NCBI GenBank assembly: GCA_964372165.1
Contig: CAYJPT010000035.1
Coordinates: forward strand, 1 to 18,857
Direction of reading: 5' to 3'
From: CAYJAD01 sp964372165
Lineage (GTDB): Bacteria; Desulfobacterota; Desulfovibrionia; Desulfovibrionales; Desulfovibrionaceae
Length of the DNA: 18,857 bases
Shown: positions 7,438 through 14,986 of the stretch, piece by piece
Layout of the letters: each line of letters starts with the position of its first letter
How positions within the stretch are numbered: position 1 is the stretch's first letter
The notes under the pieces: model-generated
What the model was told of the DNA's origin: nothing
Database searches by the model: none
What the model saw: the letters and a program-made list of their open reading frames with translations, nothing else
Program-made: the position numbers and the translations under genes

Positions 7438-7523
7438 AGAAAGTAAAAAAGTCAGTACAAAATACTTTGTAGGTAAATCTGTAGGTATGAAAAATATTTT
7501 TACAAAAATAATTCAATAAAATA

Positions 7524-7573
7524 AGCAAAATATTATGCATTTTCGGAGCAGGTCAAGGCTCCAGCAAAATATT
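7524..7573. repeat. Short direct repeat AGCAAAATATT flanking a small stem
   Basis: AGCAAAATATT occurs at 7524-7534 and 7563-7573. Between the copies GGAGC and GCTCC can pair with an 8-nt loop. Meaning unknown; in AT-rich DNA an 11-bp repeat could be chance. Confidence 0.3.
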
Positions 7574-7583
7574 TCATAAAGCC

Positions 7584-7608
7584 CCATAAGGTACATAAAA
7601 CCTTGTGG
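7584..7608 (+). promoter_or_regulatory. 9-bp stem-loop in the intergenic region
   Basis: CCATAAGGT and ACCTTGTGG pair over nine positions (one T-G wobble) around a 7-nt loop. The sequence afterwards, ACCTTAATCTTTTC, is only weakly T-rich, so a terminator call is doubtful and no plus-strand gene lies just upstream except the decayed acyltransferase. Confidence 0.35.
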
Positions 7609-7665
7609 ACCTTAATCTTTTCTATTTTAAACCATATGATGTAATTGCAAGGCAGAAGTGAATTT

Positions 7666-7728
7666 AAACTGCGCTTGCGCTAAATAAACAAATATACTAT
7701 TATCTTAAAAGTAGATAAAGCGTAGTTT
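7666..7728 (+). promoter_or_regulatory. Long inverted repeat with a possible promoter in its loop
   Basis: AAACTGCGCTT (7666-7676) and AAGCGTAGTTT (7718-7728) form an 11-bp inverted repeat with one G-T wobble. Overlapping the left arm and lying in the loop is a possible sigma-70 promoter facing the glycan operon: TTGCGC (7675-7680), a 17-nt spacer, and TATTAT (7698-7703). The -10 fits well; the -35 matches only in TTG. This would give a leader of nearly 200 nt for the aminotransferase gene. An operator overlapping a promoter is a reasonable reading but is not shown. Confidence 0.3.
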
Positions 7729-7802
7729 GTAAAGTTATTCACAACGAAACAAGCCGCATAAAAAATACAATAAACTAGTTAAAAATTTGTTCGCCTAGCA
7801 GA

Positions 7803-7875
7803 TTTGGGTGTAAAAATAATTTATTGAATATGCCCATAATACAAAACTAAAGCTGGGTTTAAATAGACACCCAAA
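7803..7875 (+). promoter_or_regulatory. Perfect 9-bp inverted repeat before the aminotransferase gene
   Basis: TTTGGGTGT (7803-7811) and ACACCCAAA (7867-7875) are exact reverse complements 55 nt apart, the second arm ending 27 nt before the start codon at 7903. It may be a protein-binding pair or a long-range stem in the operon leader. The operon's first start codon has no good ribosome site, so a leader structure could matter for translation. Confidence 0.4.
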
Positions 7876-7902
7876 ATATACTTTAAGCTCACCATTTACA
7901 TT

Positions 7903-9021
7903 ATGCCAAAAATCATTCCATTAATTAAGCCATATATGACCAAAACCATAAAAGACTCTGTAGAGGCTGTGCTAGATTCTGGGCAATTGACAGAAGGTCT
8001 ACTTACCAAACAACTCGAAGACACTTTTTGCTCTTATATTGGTGTAAAGTACGCCGTGGCAACCACTTCTTGTACCACTGGGCTTGAGTTAGCCGTGCGA
8101 GCTTTACAGTTAAAACCTGGAGACGAAATTATTCTTCCAGATTACACCTATCCTGCAACCGGCATGGCTGTGTGTAATGCTGGTGCAGTACCAATTATAG
8201 TAGATGTAGACCCAACAACTCAACTCATTAGTCAAAACGCCGTTAAATCAGCCATAAACCCACGAACACGTGCCATTATGCCAGTATCTATCTTTGGCGC
8301 ACCTTTAGATTATAACTGGTTAAATGAACTTAAAAATCAATACGGGCTATATATAATTGAAGATGCAGCTTGTGCCATAGGCGCAGAATGGAATGACATA
8401 AAAGTAGGCAACTTTGCCGACATTTCGGTTTTTTCATTACATCCACGTAAGTTTATAACTAGCGGCGAAGGTGGCATTATAACAACTAACAATGCAAGCT
8501 TTGCTTCTTGGATACGTTCATATAAGCGCTTTGGCATAGCAGATAGCTCAAAAGAGAGAGAAGGTGTATATTTTGAAAAAACAGGCATTAATGGAAAATT
8601 ATCTAATATACAAGCCGCTATAGCACTAGGTCAACTGCAAGACATTGAAATGCTAATGCAAAAACGTCAAGAACAAGCAGATTTTTATAAATACCTATTG
8701 CAAGACGTAACTGCCATAACTCTACCTGCACTATCAGATCAGGCTAAGCATTCATGGCAAACATTTTACATTACTATAGGTCGGCGAGATCACATCTTAC
8801 AAGCAATGCGCGCCCAAGACATAGAAGTGCAAATTGGCACCTATAGCATGCATATGCACAAAGCATTTCAGCAAAAGCCCTATGTTTTATGTGCACCATT
8901 TGAAGGCAGCAAATTTTGCTATGAAAATACACTAGCTTTACCTATGTTTCATGATATGACAAAGAAAGAACAAGAGCGTGTGGTAAGGGTGTTACTAGAT
9001 ACTATTGGAAGAATCTCATAG
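7903..9021 (+). CDS. DegT/DnrJ/EryC1/StrS-type PLP aminotransferase (sugar aminotransferase)
   Basis: First gene of the glycan operon. Family enzymes transfer an amino group, usually from glutamate, to a keto-sugar nucleotide. The 372-residue length is typical. Residues 4-35 match the family N-terminus ('IIPLIKPYM', 'DSGQLTEG'). 'EDAACAIGAEW' at 153-163 contains the Asp (D154) that contacts the PLP ring nitrogen. 'SLHPRKFITSGEGG' at 178-191 contains the Schiff-base lysine K183. The C-terminal motif around 'LALPMFHDMT' also fits. The ATG at 7903 agrees with the family start, although no strong ribosome site precedes it. The next gene starts 9 nt after the stop. The substrate cannot be read from sequence; ArnB/WecE-like enzymes belong to the same family. 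Confidence 0.93.
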   Translation: MPKIIPLIKPYMTKTIKDSVEAVLDSGQLTEGLLTKQLEDTFCSYIGVKYAVATTSCTTGLELAVRALQLKPGDEIILPDYTYPATGMAVCNAGAVPIIVDVDPTTQLISQNAVKSAINPRTRAIMPVSIFGAPLDYNWLNELKNQYGLYIIEDAACAIGAEWNDIKVGNFADISVFSLHPRKFITSGEGGIITTNNASFASWIRSYKRFGIADSSKEREGVYFEKTGINGKLSNIQAAIALGQLQDIEMLMQKRQEQADFYKYLLQDVTAITLPALSDQAKHSWQTFYITIGRRDHILQAMRAQDIEVQIGTYSMHMHKAFQQKPYVLCAPFEGSKFCYENTLALPMFHDMTKKEQERVVRVLLDTIGRIS

Positions 9022-9030
9022 GGTGAAGCA

Positions 9031-9807
9031 ATGTCAAACTATCAATTTTCTCACAAAAATTACAGCTATATATGTAAAACAATTAAAAATACAGGTTTAC
9101 TATGTGACTATAAAGATGTACTTAAGAATAATTTAGATAACTTTATAGTATTGCGACATGATGTAGATATTTCTGTTAAGCGTGCATATGAGCTTGGGAA
9201 AATTGAATTTCAACACGGTATAAAGTCCTCTTTTTTCTTTATGCTTACAAGTGGTATGTATAATGTTCTTTCATCTGAAAACATTTCATATTTACAAGAT
9301 CTTAGTAAAATGGGGCATAGCATAGGCATTCATTATTATGCAAGGCCAACACAATCAGTTGAAAGCATAAAAGTTGCAATAAGTTTGGCTTCTTCAATTT
9401 TGCAAGAATTCACTAGCATCAAAATTGATCGTTTTTCTTTTCATAATCCCACACCAGCTTTATTAAAACAAAATATCTATATTGATTCATTAATTAATGC
9501 ATACTCTAATAAATTTTTTACTTTTAATGAGTGTGCAGCAAATGATAATGAATTTAAGCCCGACATTAAGTATATTTCAGACTCTAACGGTAAATGGCAA
9601 TATACTAAACCATATACAGGTATTTGCCCTGAAATTTTTGATGAATTTTCTAAGTTTCAGTTACTTTTGCACCCCTTTTATTGGACAAAAGAGGGGCATG
9701 GGCACTTGGAGAACTTAAAAAAATTATTTGCTGAGCAAAAAAAGAGCACTCTTTTCGAACTAGAAAATAATGAAGTTTGGTCATTGGAGTATCATGGTGC
9801 ATTATAA
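9031..9807 (+). CDS. Polysaccharide-deacetylase-like protein
   Basis: A 258-residue protein of the NodB/polysaccharide-deacetylase superfamily, metal-dependent enzymes that remove N-acyl groups from sugars. 'LRHDVDIS' at 41-48 gives the paired aspartates D44 and D46 (catalytic base and metal ligand positions). 'GHSIGIHYYA' at 95-104 gives H101. 'SFHNP' (136-140) and 'LLLHPFYW' (211-218) supply further histidines (H138, H214). There is no signal peptide, so it probably acts in the cytoplasm on a nucleotide sugar or lipid-linked intermediate. It lies between the aminotransferase and formyltransferase genes and overlaps the latter by 14 nt. The family is likely; activity and substrate are unknown. 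Confidence 0.8.
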   Translation: MSNYQFSHKNYSYICKTIKNTGLLCDYKDVLKNNLDNFIVLRHDVDISVKRAYELGKIEFQHGIKSSFFFMLTSGMYNVLSSENISYLQDLSKMGHSIGIHYYARPTQSVESIKVAISLASSILQEFTSIKIDRFSFHNPTPALLKQNIYIDSLINAYSNKFFTFNECAANDNEFKPDIKYISDSNGKWQYTKPYTGICPEIFDEFSKFQLLLHPFYWTKEGHGHLENLKKLFAEQKKSTLFELENNEVWSLEYHGAL

Positions 9808-10726
9808 AATATGTATTATCGGAACTATGGATATGACAACACATTTAGTGCAAGAAATGCTCAATAATAATATGAGCATTGATCTCATTGTTGGCATTAA
9901 TGAAACTAAAGTTAGTCAAGATATTATTTCCTCTTTTTCTTCTCTACACTCTCTTGCTATAAAGCATAATATACCTTTTTTTGCAGTTGATAGTTATTCT
10001 ATGCAAGATGCTAAAACTCAAACTTTTTTTTGCGAAAACACTTTTGACCTGGGAATTTGCGCTGGTTGGCAGCGCCTTATTCCTAAAAACATTATTGAAA
10101 AATTCAAACATGGTATTTTTGGTTTTCATGGTAGTTGTGCTTACCTACCCTATGGACGCGGGAGATCACCACTCAATTGGTCATTAATTAAAAATGATAA
10201 ACGATTTATTTTGCACATGTTTAAATTTGATGAATTTGCGGATAGCCCCAATATATTTTCTAAAAAAATGTTTGAAATAAACAACTTTGATACCATCAAA
10301 TCACTTTACTATAAGGTTTCACTTTGTGCATTTAAATTAACGCAAAAACTTATTGCCGCTTACAATACAAACTTCATAAAAATACAAATAGAAAATACCG
10401 ACTTTGAACATTTTTATCTCAAAAGAACTCCTGATGACGGTAAAATTGACTTTACCAAAAGAACTCAAGAAATATACAATTTAATACGTGCAGTAACTCA
10501 CCCATATCCCGGGGCTTTTGCTTACATTAACGGAAATACAAAAAAAACAATATACATTTGGAAGGCTGCTCCATTTGACAATATGATAGATTTCTCAATG
10601 CATAAAATTGGTTCGGTTATGTATGTGTTGGATGAAAATTTAATAATTCGTACATTAGATGGTTCCTTAATGGTGACAGAGTATGAGAGTACTGAAAAAA
10701 TTGAGCAGAATGACTTTTTAAGTTAA
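9794..10726 (+). CDS. Formyltransferase-family protein (sugar N-formyltransferase-like, ArnA-N/Fmt fold)
   Basis: A 310-residue protein of the folate-dependent formyltransferase family. The ATG at 9794 has GGAG at 9785-9788; an in-frame start at 9770 lies further inside the upstream gene without such a site. The core motif 'FHGSCAYLPYGRGRSPLNWS' (111-130) strongly resembles the ArnA formyltransferase segment, with catalytic H112 and the GRGR-PLNW substrate loop. D150 in 'EFADSPNIFS' matches the catalytic Asp. The Asn of the usual Asn-His-Asp triad is replaced by Gly (G110), as may occur in some subfamilies. 'DDGKIDF' (about 224-230) matches the C-terminal Fmt domain entry. It probably formylates an amino sugar made by the aminotransferase. 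Confidence 0.85.
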   Translation: MVHYKICIIGTMDMTTHLVQEMLNNNMSIDLIVGINETKVSQDIISSFSSLHSLAIKHNIPFFAVDSYSMQDAKTQTFFCENTFDLGICAGWQRLIPKNIIEKFKHGIFGFHGSCAYLPYGRGRSPLNWSLIKNDKRFILHMFKFDEFADSPNIFSKKMFEINNFDTIKSLYYKVSLCAFKLTQKLIAAYNTNFIKIQIENTDFEHFYLKRTPDDGKIDFTKRTQEIYNLIRAVTHPYPGAFAYINGNTKKTIYIWKAAPFDNMIDFSMHKIGSVMYVLDENLIIRTLDGSLMVTEYESTEKIEQNDFLS

Positions 10727-10748
10727 AACATAACTGTTTATGGATACA

Positions 10749-10777
10749 TTAGTATTCACGTAATCATAATTTATACT
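10749..10777 (+). promoter_or_regulatory. Possible internal promoter before the PglD-like gene
   Basis: TTAGTA (10749-10754), 17-nt spacer, TATACT (10772-10777). The -10 is good, the -35 poor. It lies in a 62-nt gap, the widest break inside the glycan operon, 11 nt before the next start codon, which would leave a very short leader. Weak evidence. Confidence 0.25.
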
Positions 10778-10788
10778 GGATAGTAACA

Positions 10789-11430
10789 ATGAAACTCGTT
10801 ATATTAGGCGGACATGCTGATGGCATTAATTGTATAGAAATTGCGGAAAGTATTTCTAATGTGGAAGTGCTAGGCTTTCTAAATGATGATCTTCTTGTAG
10901 ATAATAACATTTATGGATATCCAATTTTAGGAAATTGTAATCAGTGGGGCACCCTGCACCATGAAATTCTCTTTATCTATACGATGCAGCATACTAAAAA
11001 AATGCAAAGTCGTCATAATAAATTACTACAATTAAATATCCCTTTAAATAGATTTGCAACTCTTATTCATCCGCACACATTTATTTCAAAATATGTTCAG
11101 GTTGGACACGGCACAATTATATACCCGTATACAACTGTACAAAACACAACAACTATCGGGAATTTTTGTAGCATTAGAGCTGGTGTATCAATCGGACACG
11201 ATTGTAATATAGGAGATTTTTGCTACATTGGTCCTAAGTCTACTATTTTAAGCCATGCCACCATGGATACGGGAAGCTACGTTGCATCAAATGTTGTTCT
11301 TGGAGATATGGTTAAACTTGGTCAATACGCCATAGCTTCTTCTGGTGCGATAATCAATAAAAGTGTGCCAAGGTTTACAATTGCGCAAGGAAATCCAGCA
11401 AGGCTTATAGGAAAAGTAAACTATGAATAA
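10789..11430 (+). CDS. PglD/NeuD-family sugar acyltransferase
   Basis: Acetyl- or acyl-CoA/ACP-dependent enzyme that acylates an amino or hydroxyl group on a nucleotide sugar. The 213 residues show the two-domain layout of the family: an N-terminal Rossmann-like domain ('KLVILGGHADGINCIEIAE', 2-20) and a left-handed beta-helix from about residue 95 with hexapeptide repeats such as 'VQVGHGTII', 'TTIGNFCSI' and 'CNIGDFCYI'. H137 in 'VSIGHDCNIG' is the position of the catalytic base in PglD. 'QGNPARLIG' closes the helix. The ribosome site is a weak GGA 8 nt upstream. It overlaps the next gene by 8 nt. Together with the DegT aminotransferase it suggests N-acylation of a new amino sugar, as in bacillosamine-type pathways. 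Confidence 0.88.
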   Translation: MKLVILGGHADGINCIEIAESISNVEVLGFLNDDLLVDNNIYGYPILGNCNQWGTLHHEILFIYTMQHTKKMQSRHNKLLQLNIPLNRFATLIHPHTFISKYVQVGHGTIIYPYTTVQNTTTIGNFCSIRAGVSIGHDCNIGDFCYIGPKSTILSHATMDTGSYVASNVVLGDMVKLGQYAIASSGAIINKSVPRFTIAQGNPARLIGKVNYE

Positions 11431-12004
11431 TATATCATATATGTTACCTTTTCTTGAGCAAAGAAACTATCTTCAAGGAGCAACGCTTTTAAATTTTTGT
11501 CTAAAAAAAATTACTACCTATGATGTATTTTCATTCAAAATATCAAAGCTTTGCAAGTCAAATTCATTTACTCTTATACATGAGCATGATGATAAGGCTT
11601 TTGCTCATTGCAATTATAGTAAAAATCATGAGCAAAAGTATATAGGTTTTGTAGAATTACCCCAAATCCACCCTCCTCTAAGAGAAGAGTTTAATGAGCA
11701 CGCTATCATAACGCAATGCAACTTTTCACAGAATAAGGTAACATTTTTTGCGCCATCTGCAACCGTACTTGTACAAAACTTCATTGCTGCCAACAAGGAA
11801 CTACTTTTACGAAATAGAAAGACTAAAGAACATGGACAATGGCTCTTTGTTTGCTTTGATTGCATTAAACCTTTACATATCAATCAGTATTACTCTTTAG
11901 AGCTTGACACAAAAATTGCTCCTCTTGCCACAACTAAATTATGCTGTGACAATAATCTACTAGGAACTATATACTTTAGATGGATTGGTTATGATAAAAA
12001 TTAA
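11423..12004 (+). CDS. Unrecognised protein, possibly a double hot-dog domain enzyme
   Basis: A 193-residue soluble protein I do not recognise. It appears to have two halves of similar layout. The first (about 5-80) starts with 'LPFLEQRNYLQGATLLNFCL' and continues in strands. The second (about 110-193) has a helix at 'VLVQNFIAANKELLL' followed by strands 'QWLFVCFDCIKPLH', 'YYSLELDTKIAPL' and 'LLGTIYFRWIGY'. A long helix wrapped by such strands, with a hydrophobic/polar alternation before a 'gTIYFRW' end, recalls hot-dog folds of dehydratases and thioesterases. The place directly before a ketoacyl-synthase-like gene and a carrier protein makes an acyl-ACP enzyme (dehydratase or thioesterase) plausible. 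This is inference from pattern and context; no catalytic residues can be assigned. It overlaps both neighbours. Confidence 0.6.
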   Translation: MNNISYMLPFLEQRNYLQGATLLNFCLKKITTYDVFSFKISKLCKSNSFTLIHEHDDKAFAHCNYSKNHEQKYIGFVELPQIHPPLREEFNEHAIITQCNFSQNKVTFFAPSATVLVQNFIAANKELLLRNRKTKEHGQWLFVCFDCIKPLHINQYYSLELDTKIAPLATTKLCCDNNLLGTIYFRWIGYDKN

Positions 12005-12899
12005 ATCTGCTTTTCCCCAAAAAACATTTTCACCACATGACATTTTCAATGAGTGCGCAAGCCCTGTAGAATTTCAACTAGAAAAGCTCGGTATCTCTAA
12101 TAGGTATATACTAAGCGACGGTGAAACTGCTTTGCAACTTGCCTGCGATGCTTGCAGTCGCTTGTTTACAGAGGAAAATATAGACAAAAAATCTATAAAA
12201 TCTTTATTTTACATAACCCAAACACCCGAAAATATTTTACCGCAAAATTCATCATTACTTCAAGATCAATTATCATTACCAGATAATATGTATGCCATTG
12301 ATATTAATTTAGGGTGTTCTGGATATGTGTATACACTAGCATTGGCAAAAGCAGTTATGCAGGCGGAAAAACTCTCTAATGCTTTAATCATTACAGCCGA
12401 TTGTTATTCTAAGATTATGGACTTTAGTGATAAAAACACTATGTCTGTTTTTGGCGATGCAGCAACGGCAACATATATTACAAACGATGTACAGATTGGA
12501 TTTTCCGATACAGGGACTGATGGTAGTGGAGCCCCTATGCTTTGCACAAATGAATTGGCAAAAGTATTTATGAATGGCAGAGCAATATTTAATTTTATGA
12601 TGAAGCGCATTCCTCCATCCATTGATGGTTGTCTTAAAAAAAATGGCTTAACTGTAGACGATATAGATTTTTTTGTTTTTCACCAAGCTAATGCTTTTAT
12701 GTTGCAGGCACTCACTATAAACATGAAATTGCCACCAGAAAAAGTTTTTACATATTTTTCTCATTGTGGAAATACTGTTTCATCATCAATCCCCATTGCT
12801 TTAGAGGAACTTTTAAAAACCAATATTCAAGGTAAAAAAGTAATTATTTCAGGTTTTGGAGTAGGATTATCTTGGGCGACAAACATCATAACAATTTAA
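11991..12899 (+). CDS. 3-oxoacyl-ACP synthase III (FabH/KASIII)-like enzyme
   Basis: Thiolase-fold condensing enzyme of 302 residues. The full Cys-His-Asn triad of the KASIII family is present: C109 in 'DINLGCSGYVY', H231 in 'FVFHQANAFML' and N261 in 'SHCGNTVSSSIP'. 'VFGDAATATYI' (153-163) and the C-terminal 'ISGFGVGLSWA' also match FabH. It condenses an acyl-CoA with malonyl-ACP in fatty acid synthesis; in a glycan operon beside its own carrier protein it more likely makes, or transfers, a special acyl group. The ATG at 11991 is preferred (GGA 6 nt upstream) over an in-frame TTG at 11985. It overlaps the upstream gene by 14 nt. The N-terminal 25 residues are shorter and more diverged than in housekeeping FabH. 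Confidence 0.88.
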   Translation: MIKIKSAFPQKTFSPHDIFNECASPVEFQLEKLGISNRYILSDGETALQLACDACSRLFTEENIDKKSIKSLFYITQTPENILPQNSSLLQDQLSLPDNMYAIDINLGCSGYVYTLALAKAVMQAEKLSNALIITADCYSKIMDFSDKNTMSVFGDAATATYITNDVQIGFSDTGTDGSGAPMLCTNELAKVFMNGRAIFNFMMKRIPPSIDGCLKKNGLTVDDIDFFVFHQANAFMLQALTINMKLPPEKVFTYFSHCGNTVSSSIPIALEELLKTNIQGKKVIISGFGVGLSWATNIITI

Positions 12900-12907
12900 G
12901 GAAAATC

Positions 12908-13150
12908 ATGACTAATATAGACATAATCAAGCAAATATTATTTTCTGTTTGTAACAAAAGTGTTGAAATAGACGAAAGCACGGATTTAAAGAAAGATAAT
13001 ATTTTAGACTCACTGGATTCGATGATGTTTTTCATGGCTTTTGAAGAAAAATTTGGAATAACTATCCCTGAAGATGTTAATTTAGAAGAACAAGGATATT
13101 TCTCCGTAGAAAAACTTTTACAGCTTATTGATGATAATTCACGTGAATAA
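12908..13150 (+). CDS. Acyl carrier protein
   Basis: An 80-residue acidic protein with the four-helix carrier protein pattern. The phosphopantetheine attachment motif is 'DNILDSLDSMMF' with S35 as the modified serine, followed by helix 2 'MFFMAFEEKFGITIPEDV' as in typical ACPs. The ATG at 12908 is preferred: AAGGA at 12898-12902 precedes it, and translation from an upstream TTG at 12872 would add a non-ACP tail inside the ketosynthase gene. It sits 8 nt after the KASIII-like gene, so the two probably work as a pair that prepares or carries an acyl group for a sugar acyltransferase in this operon. It is diverged from housekeeping AcpP (no 'GADSLD'). Confidence 0.9.
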   Translation: MTNIDIIKQILFSVCNKSVEIDESTDLKKDNILDSLDSMMFFMAFEEKFGITIPEDVNLEEQGYFSVEKLLQLIDDNSRE

Positions 13151-13190
13151 TTTATAATGAAAGAATTTTAGTCATTACTAAGGGACAAAG

Positions 13191-13886
13191 ATGCAAAATC
13201 CGCAACCATGGGCCTTAAGCTTTGATACAGATTGGGTTCCTCAATTTGTTTTAGATTATACTTTTGATATATTAAGCGTATATAACATGCCTGCTACTTT
13301 TTTTTGTACGGGTCCATATGATTTTCCAAGCTCATCACTCTTTGAAAAAGCTTTACATCCAAATTATTTACCTCATTCCACCCATGGCAGTTCAAATATT
13401 GCTTGTCTAGCACATGTTAAAGCTTTTTATCCTGAGGCAATTGGGCACAGAAGCCACTGTTATTATTGGCACAGTGGGCTTGAAGCCTTGCTTGTGGAGC
13501 AGGCCATAAGTTATGACTCGTCTTGTATTTTACCTTTTCATGCTAATTTAGAACCCCACTTTTTTTATGGCATTAAAAGAATCCCCGTTTGGTGTGGTGA
13601 TAATTTACTTATGCGCATGTTTCCAGAATCAAAAAAATTTAATCCACCAAATATAAATAAACCAGGCCTTAAAGTGCTAAACTTTCATCCCATACATATT
13701 TATCTAAATAGTAATAATCTATCTGCCGTTAAGGCATTGCAAAGTTCTTTTTCATTACCTGATGTTTCTAAAAAGCATTTGGAAACATACAGACGAGCAG
13801 GGGCAGGAATGGAATTAGTGTTTGAAGATGCGCTTAAGCAAATGCGTAATAAGCCAGTATTTAAACTTTGTGAGCTTGAAGTATGA
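13191..13886 (+). CDS. Second polysaccharide-deacetylase-like protein
   Basis: A 231-residue protein with a NodB-like layout. 'LSFDTDWVP' at 9-17 gives D12 and D14 (base and metal ligand). 'PATFFCTGPYD' at 34-44 is the typical second strand. 'PHSTHGSSN' at 61-69 provides H62 and H65, the usual metal histidines. 'GHRSHCYYWHSG' (85-96) matches the third motif with its Arg. 'NFHPIHIY' (164-171) supplies the C-terminal His. There is no signal peptide, so it is probably cytoplasmic. Motifs are better preserved than in the deacetylase-like protein at 9031, and the two are not close copies. AGGGA at 13180-13184 is a good ribosome site. It overlaps the next gene by ATGA. Confidence 0.82.
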   Translation: MQNPQPWALSFDTDWVPQFVLDYTFDILSVYNMPATFFCTGPYDFPSSSLFEKALHPNYLPHSTHGSSNIACLAHVKAFYPEAIGHRSHCYYWHSGLEALLVEQAISYDSSCILPFHANLEPHFFYGIKRIPVWCGDNLLMRMFPESKKFNPPNINKPGLKVLNFHPIHIYLNSNNLSAVKALQSSFSLPDVSKKHLETYRRAGAGMELVFEDALKQMRNKPVFKLCELEV

Positions 13887-14986
13887 ATGATATAATGCAG
13901 CATAATATTGCGCTAAAAATTGCAAAAAATAATTTAAGATTACACAATGTAACATTCCAAGGTTTGCATGTTTGTACAGAGGCTGCCACAAACAATTATG
14001 CCTATACTGCTTGTATTGCTGCTCTTGCTGGAGCAAAAGTGTCTGCTATAGTGAAAGATACTGCATATGGAAACATTGATGATATAATGCAATCTACAAC
14101 AAAAATTGCGAAATTATGGGGTGTACAACAAAATATTACTTTTGTACAAAAACCTTGCTATGACGTACTTGCAGATGCTGACATTATAACTAACAATGGT
14201 AATGTGCGCCCCATAACGAATGACATGATAAATTGCCTAAAAAAAACGGCTGTTATTCCCCTCATGTGGGAAGCTTTTGAATGGCGGCCTGAAGAACTCG
14301 ATTTACAAAGTTGTCATGAAAATGAAATTTTGGTCATGGGTACAGATGAAATACGCATAAACTTTTTGGCATTTGCTGCAGAAGCTGTTATTAAGATACT
14401 TCTTCAGCATGGCTATGCCATACATAATACGAAAATACTTTGCCTTGGGTCGGGCATAATTATGCAAGAAACTGCAAAAGGATTAAGTAATATGGGAGCA
14501 GATGTTAAATTCTGTATTTGGGATATTGAAGAAAATCAAAATAACCTTCAGCCAAACTCTCAAAAATTAGATGATTTTCTTGCAATTTGTGACTATATAA
14601 TTTGCGATGAGCGATCTAGCAAAAAGGTGTTAATTGGTGAAAATGGTCTTATTGAAGCTTCACAGCTAGCAGTATTAAACCCTTCCGTTGTTATAGTTAA
14701 CAGGCACGGTATAATGGATTCTTGTGCCTTAGAGCAAAGTAACTTATTTTGCATACCCACAAATAAAACATCTGGTTGGTTTTTCCCTCATTTTACCACA
14801 GACATTATTGGTGTTCGCCCTATTTTAGAACTTATGTGTGCTGGGCTTAAAGTAGGCGAAAGCATGGCTAAAGCACGCCAAAGCGGGCTTAGCTTAGAAG
14901 ACGCTGCAAAATATGCAATTACTCATGCTCCTGCCCAAGATATGCTTCCACCTTTTAATTGGATAAAAGATAATGGCAAACCTTAA
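13883..14986 (+). CDS. NAD(P)-binding Rossmann protein, dehydrogenase-like
   Basis: A 367-residue protein of uncertain function. The middle holds a nucleotide-binding Rossmann motif, 'KILCLGSGIIMQETAKGLSN' (184-203), followed by strand 2 'DVKFCIWDIE' with an acidic end, which favours NAD. The N-terminal part (about 25-130) alternates strands and helices ('KVSAIVKDTAYG', 'DIITNNGNVRPIT') and the C-terminal part returns to it, as in 2-hydroxyacid dehydrogenases and S-adenosylhomocysteine-hydrolase-like proteins, where the cofactor domain is inserted into the substrate domain. No SDR Tyr-Lys pair is seen. It starts on ATGA shared with the deacetylase-like gene and overlaps the acyltransferase gene by 14 nt. 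It could oxidise or reduce a sugar or a hydroxyacyl precursor; that is a guess. Confidence 0.65.
   Translation: MNDIMQHNIALKIAKNNLRLHNVTFQGLHVCTEAATNNYAYTACIAALAGAKVSAIVKDTAYGNIDDIMQSTTKIAKLWGVQQNITFVQKPCYDVLADADIITNNGNVRPITNDMINCLKKTAVIPLMWEAFEWRPEELDLQSCHENEILVMGTDEIRINFLAFAAEAVIKILLQHGYAIHNTKILCLGSGIIMQETAKGLSNMGADVKFCIWDIEENQNNLQPNSQKLDDFLAICDYIICDERSSKKVLIGENGLIEASQLAVLNPSVVIVNRHGIMDSCALEQSNLFCIPTNKTSGWFFPHFTTDIIGVRPILELMCAGLKVGESMAKARQSGLSLEDAAKYAITHAPAQDMLPPFNWIKDNGKP

Larger units (their letters stand above)
7397..7902. other. Non-coding junction between the EF-hand gene and the glycan operon
   Basis: 506 nt with no convincing gene in any frame. It holds, in order: a small perfect stem-loop at 7421-7437 in the EF-hand leader; an 11-bp direct repeat (7524-7534 and 7563-7573); a 5-bp stem GGAGC/GCTCC at about 7545-7562; a 9-bp stem at 7584-7608; a long inverted repeat at 7666-7728; a possible promoter inside it; and a perfect 9-bp inverted repeat at 7803-7875 just before the aminotransferase start. 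The region probably contains divergent promoters for both flanking transcription units. Confidence 0.6.
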
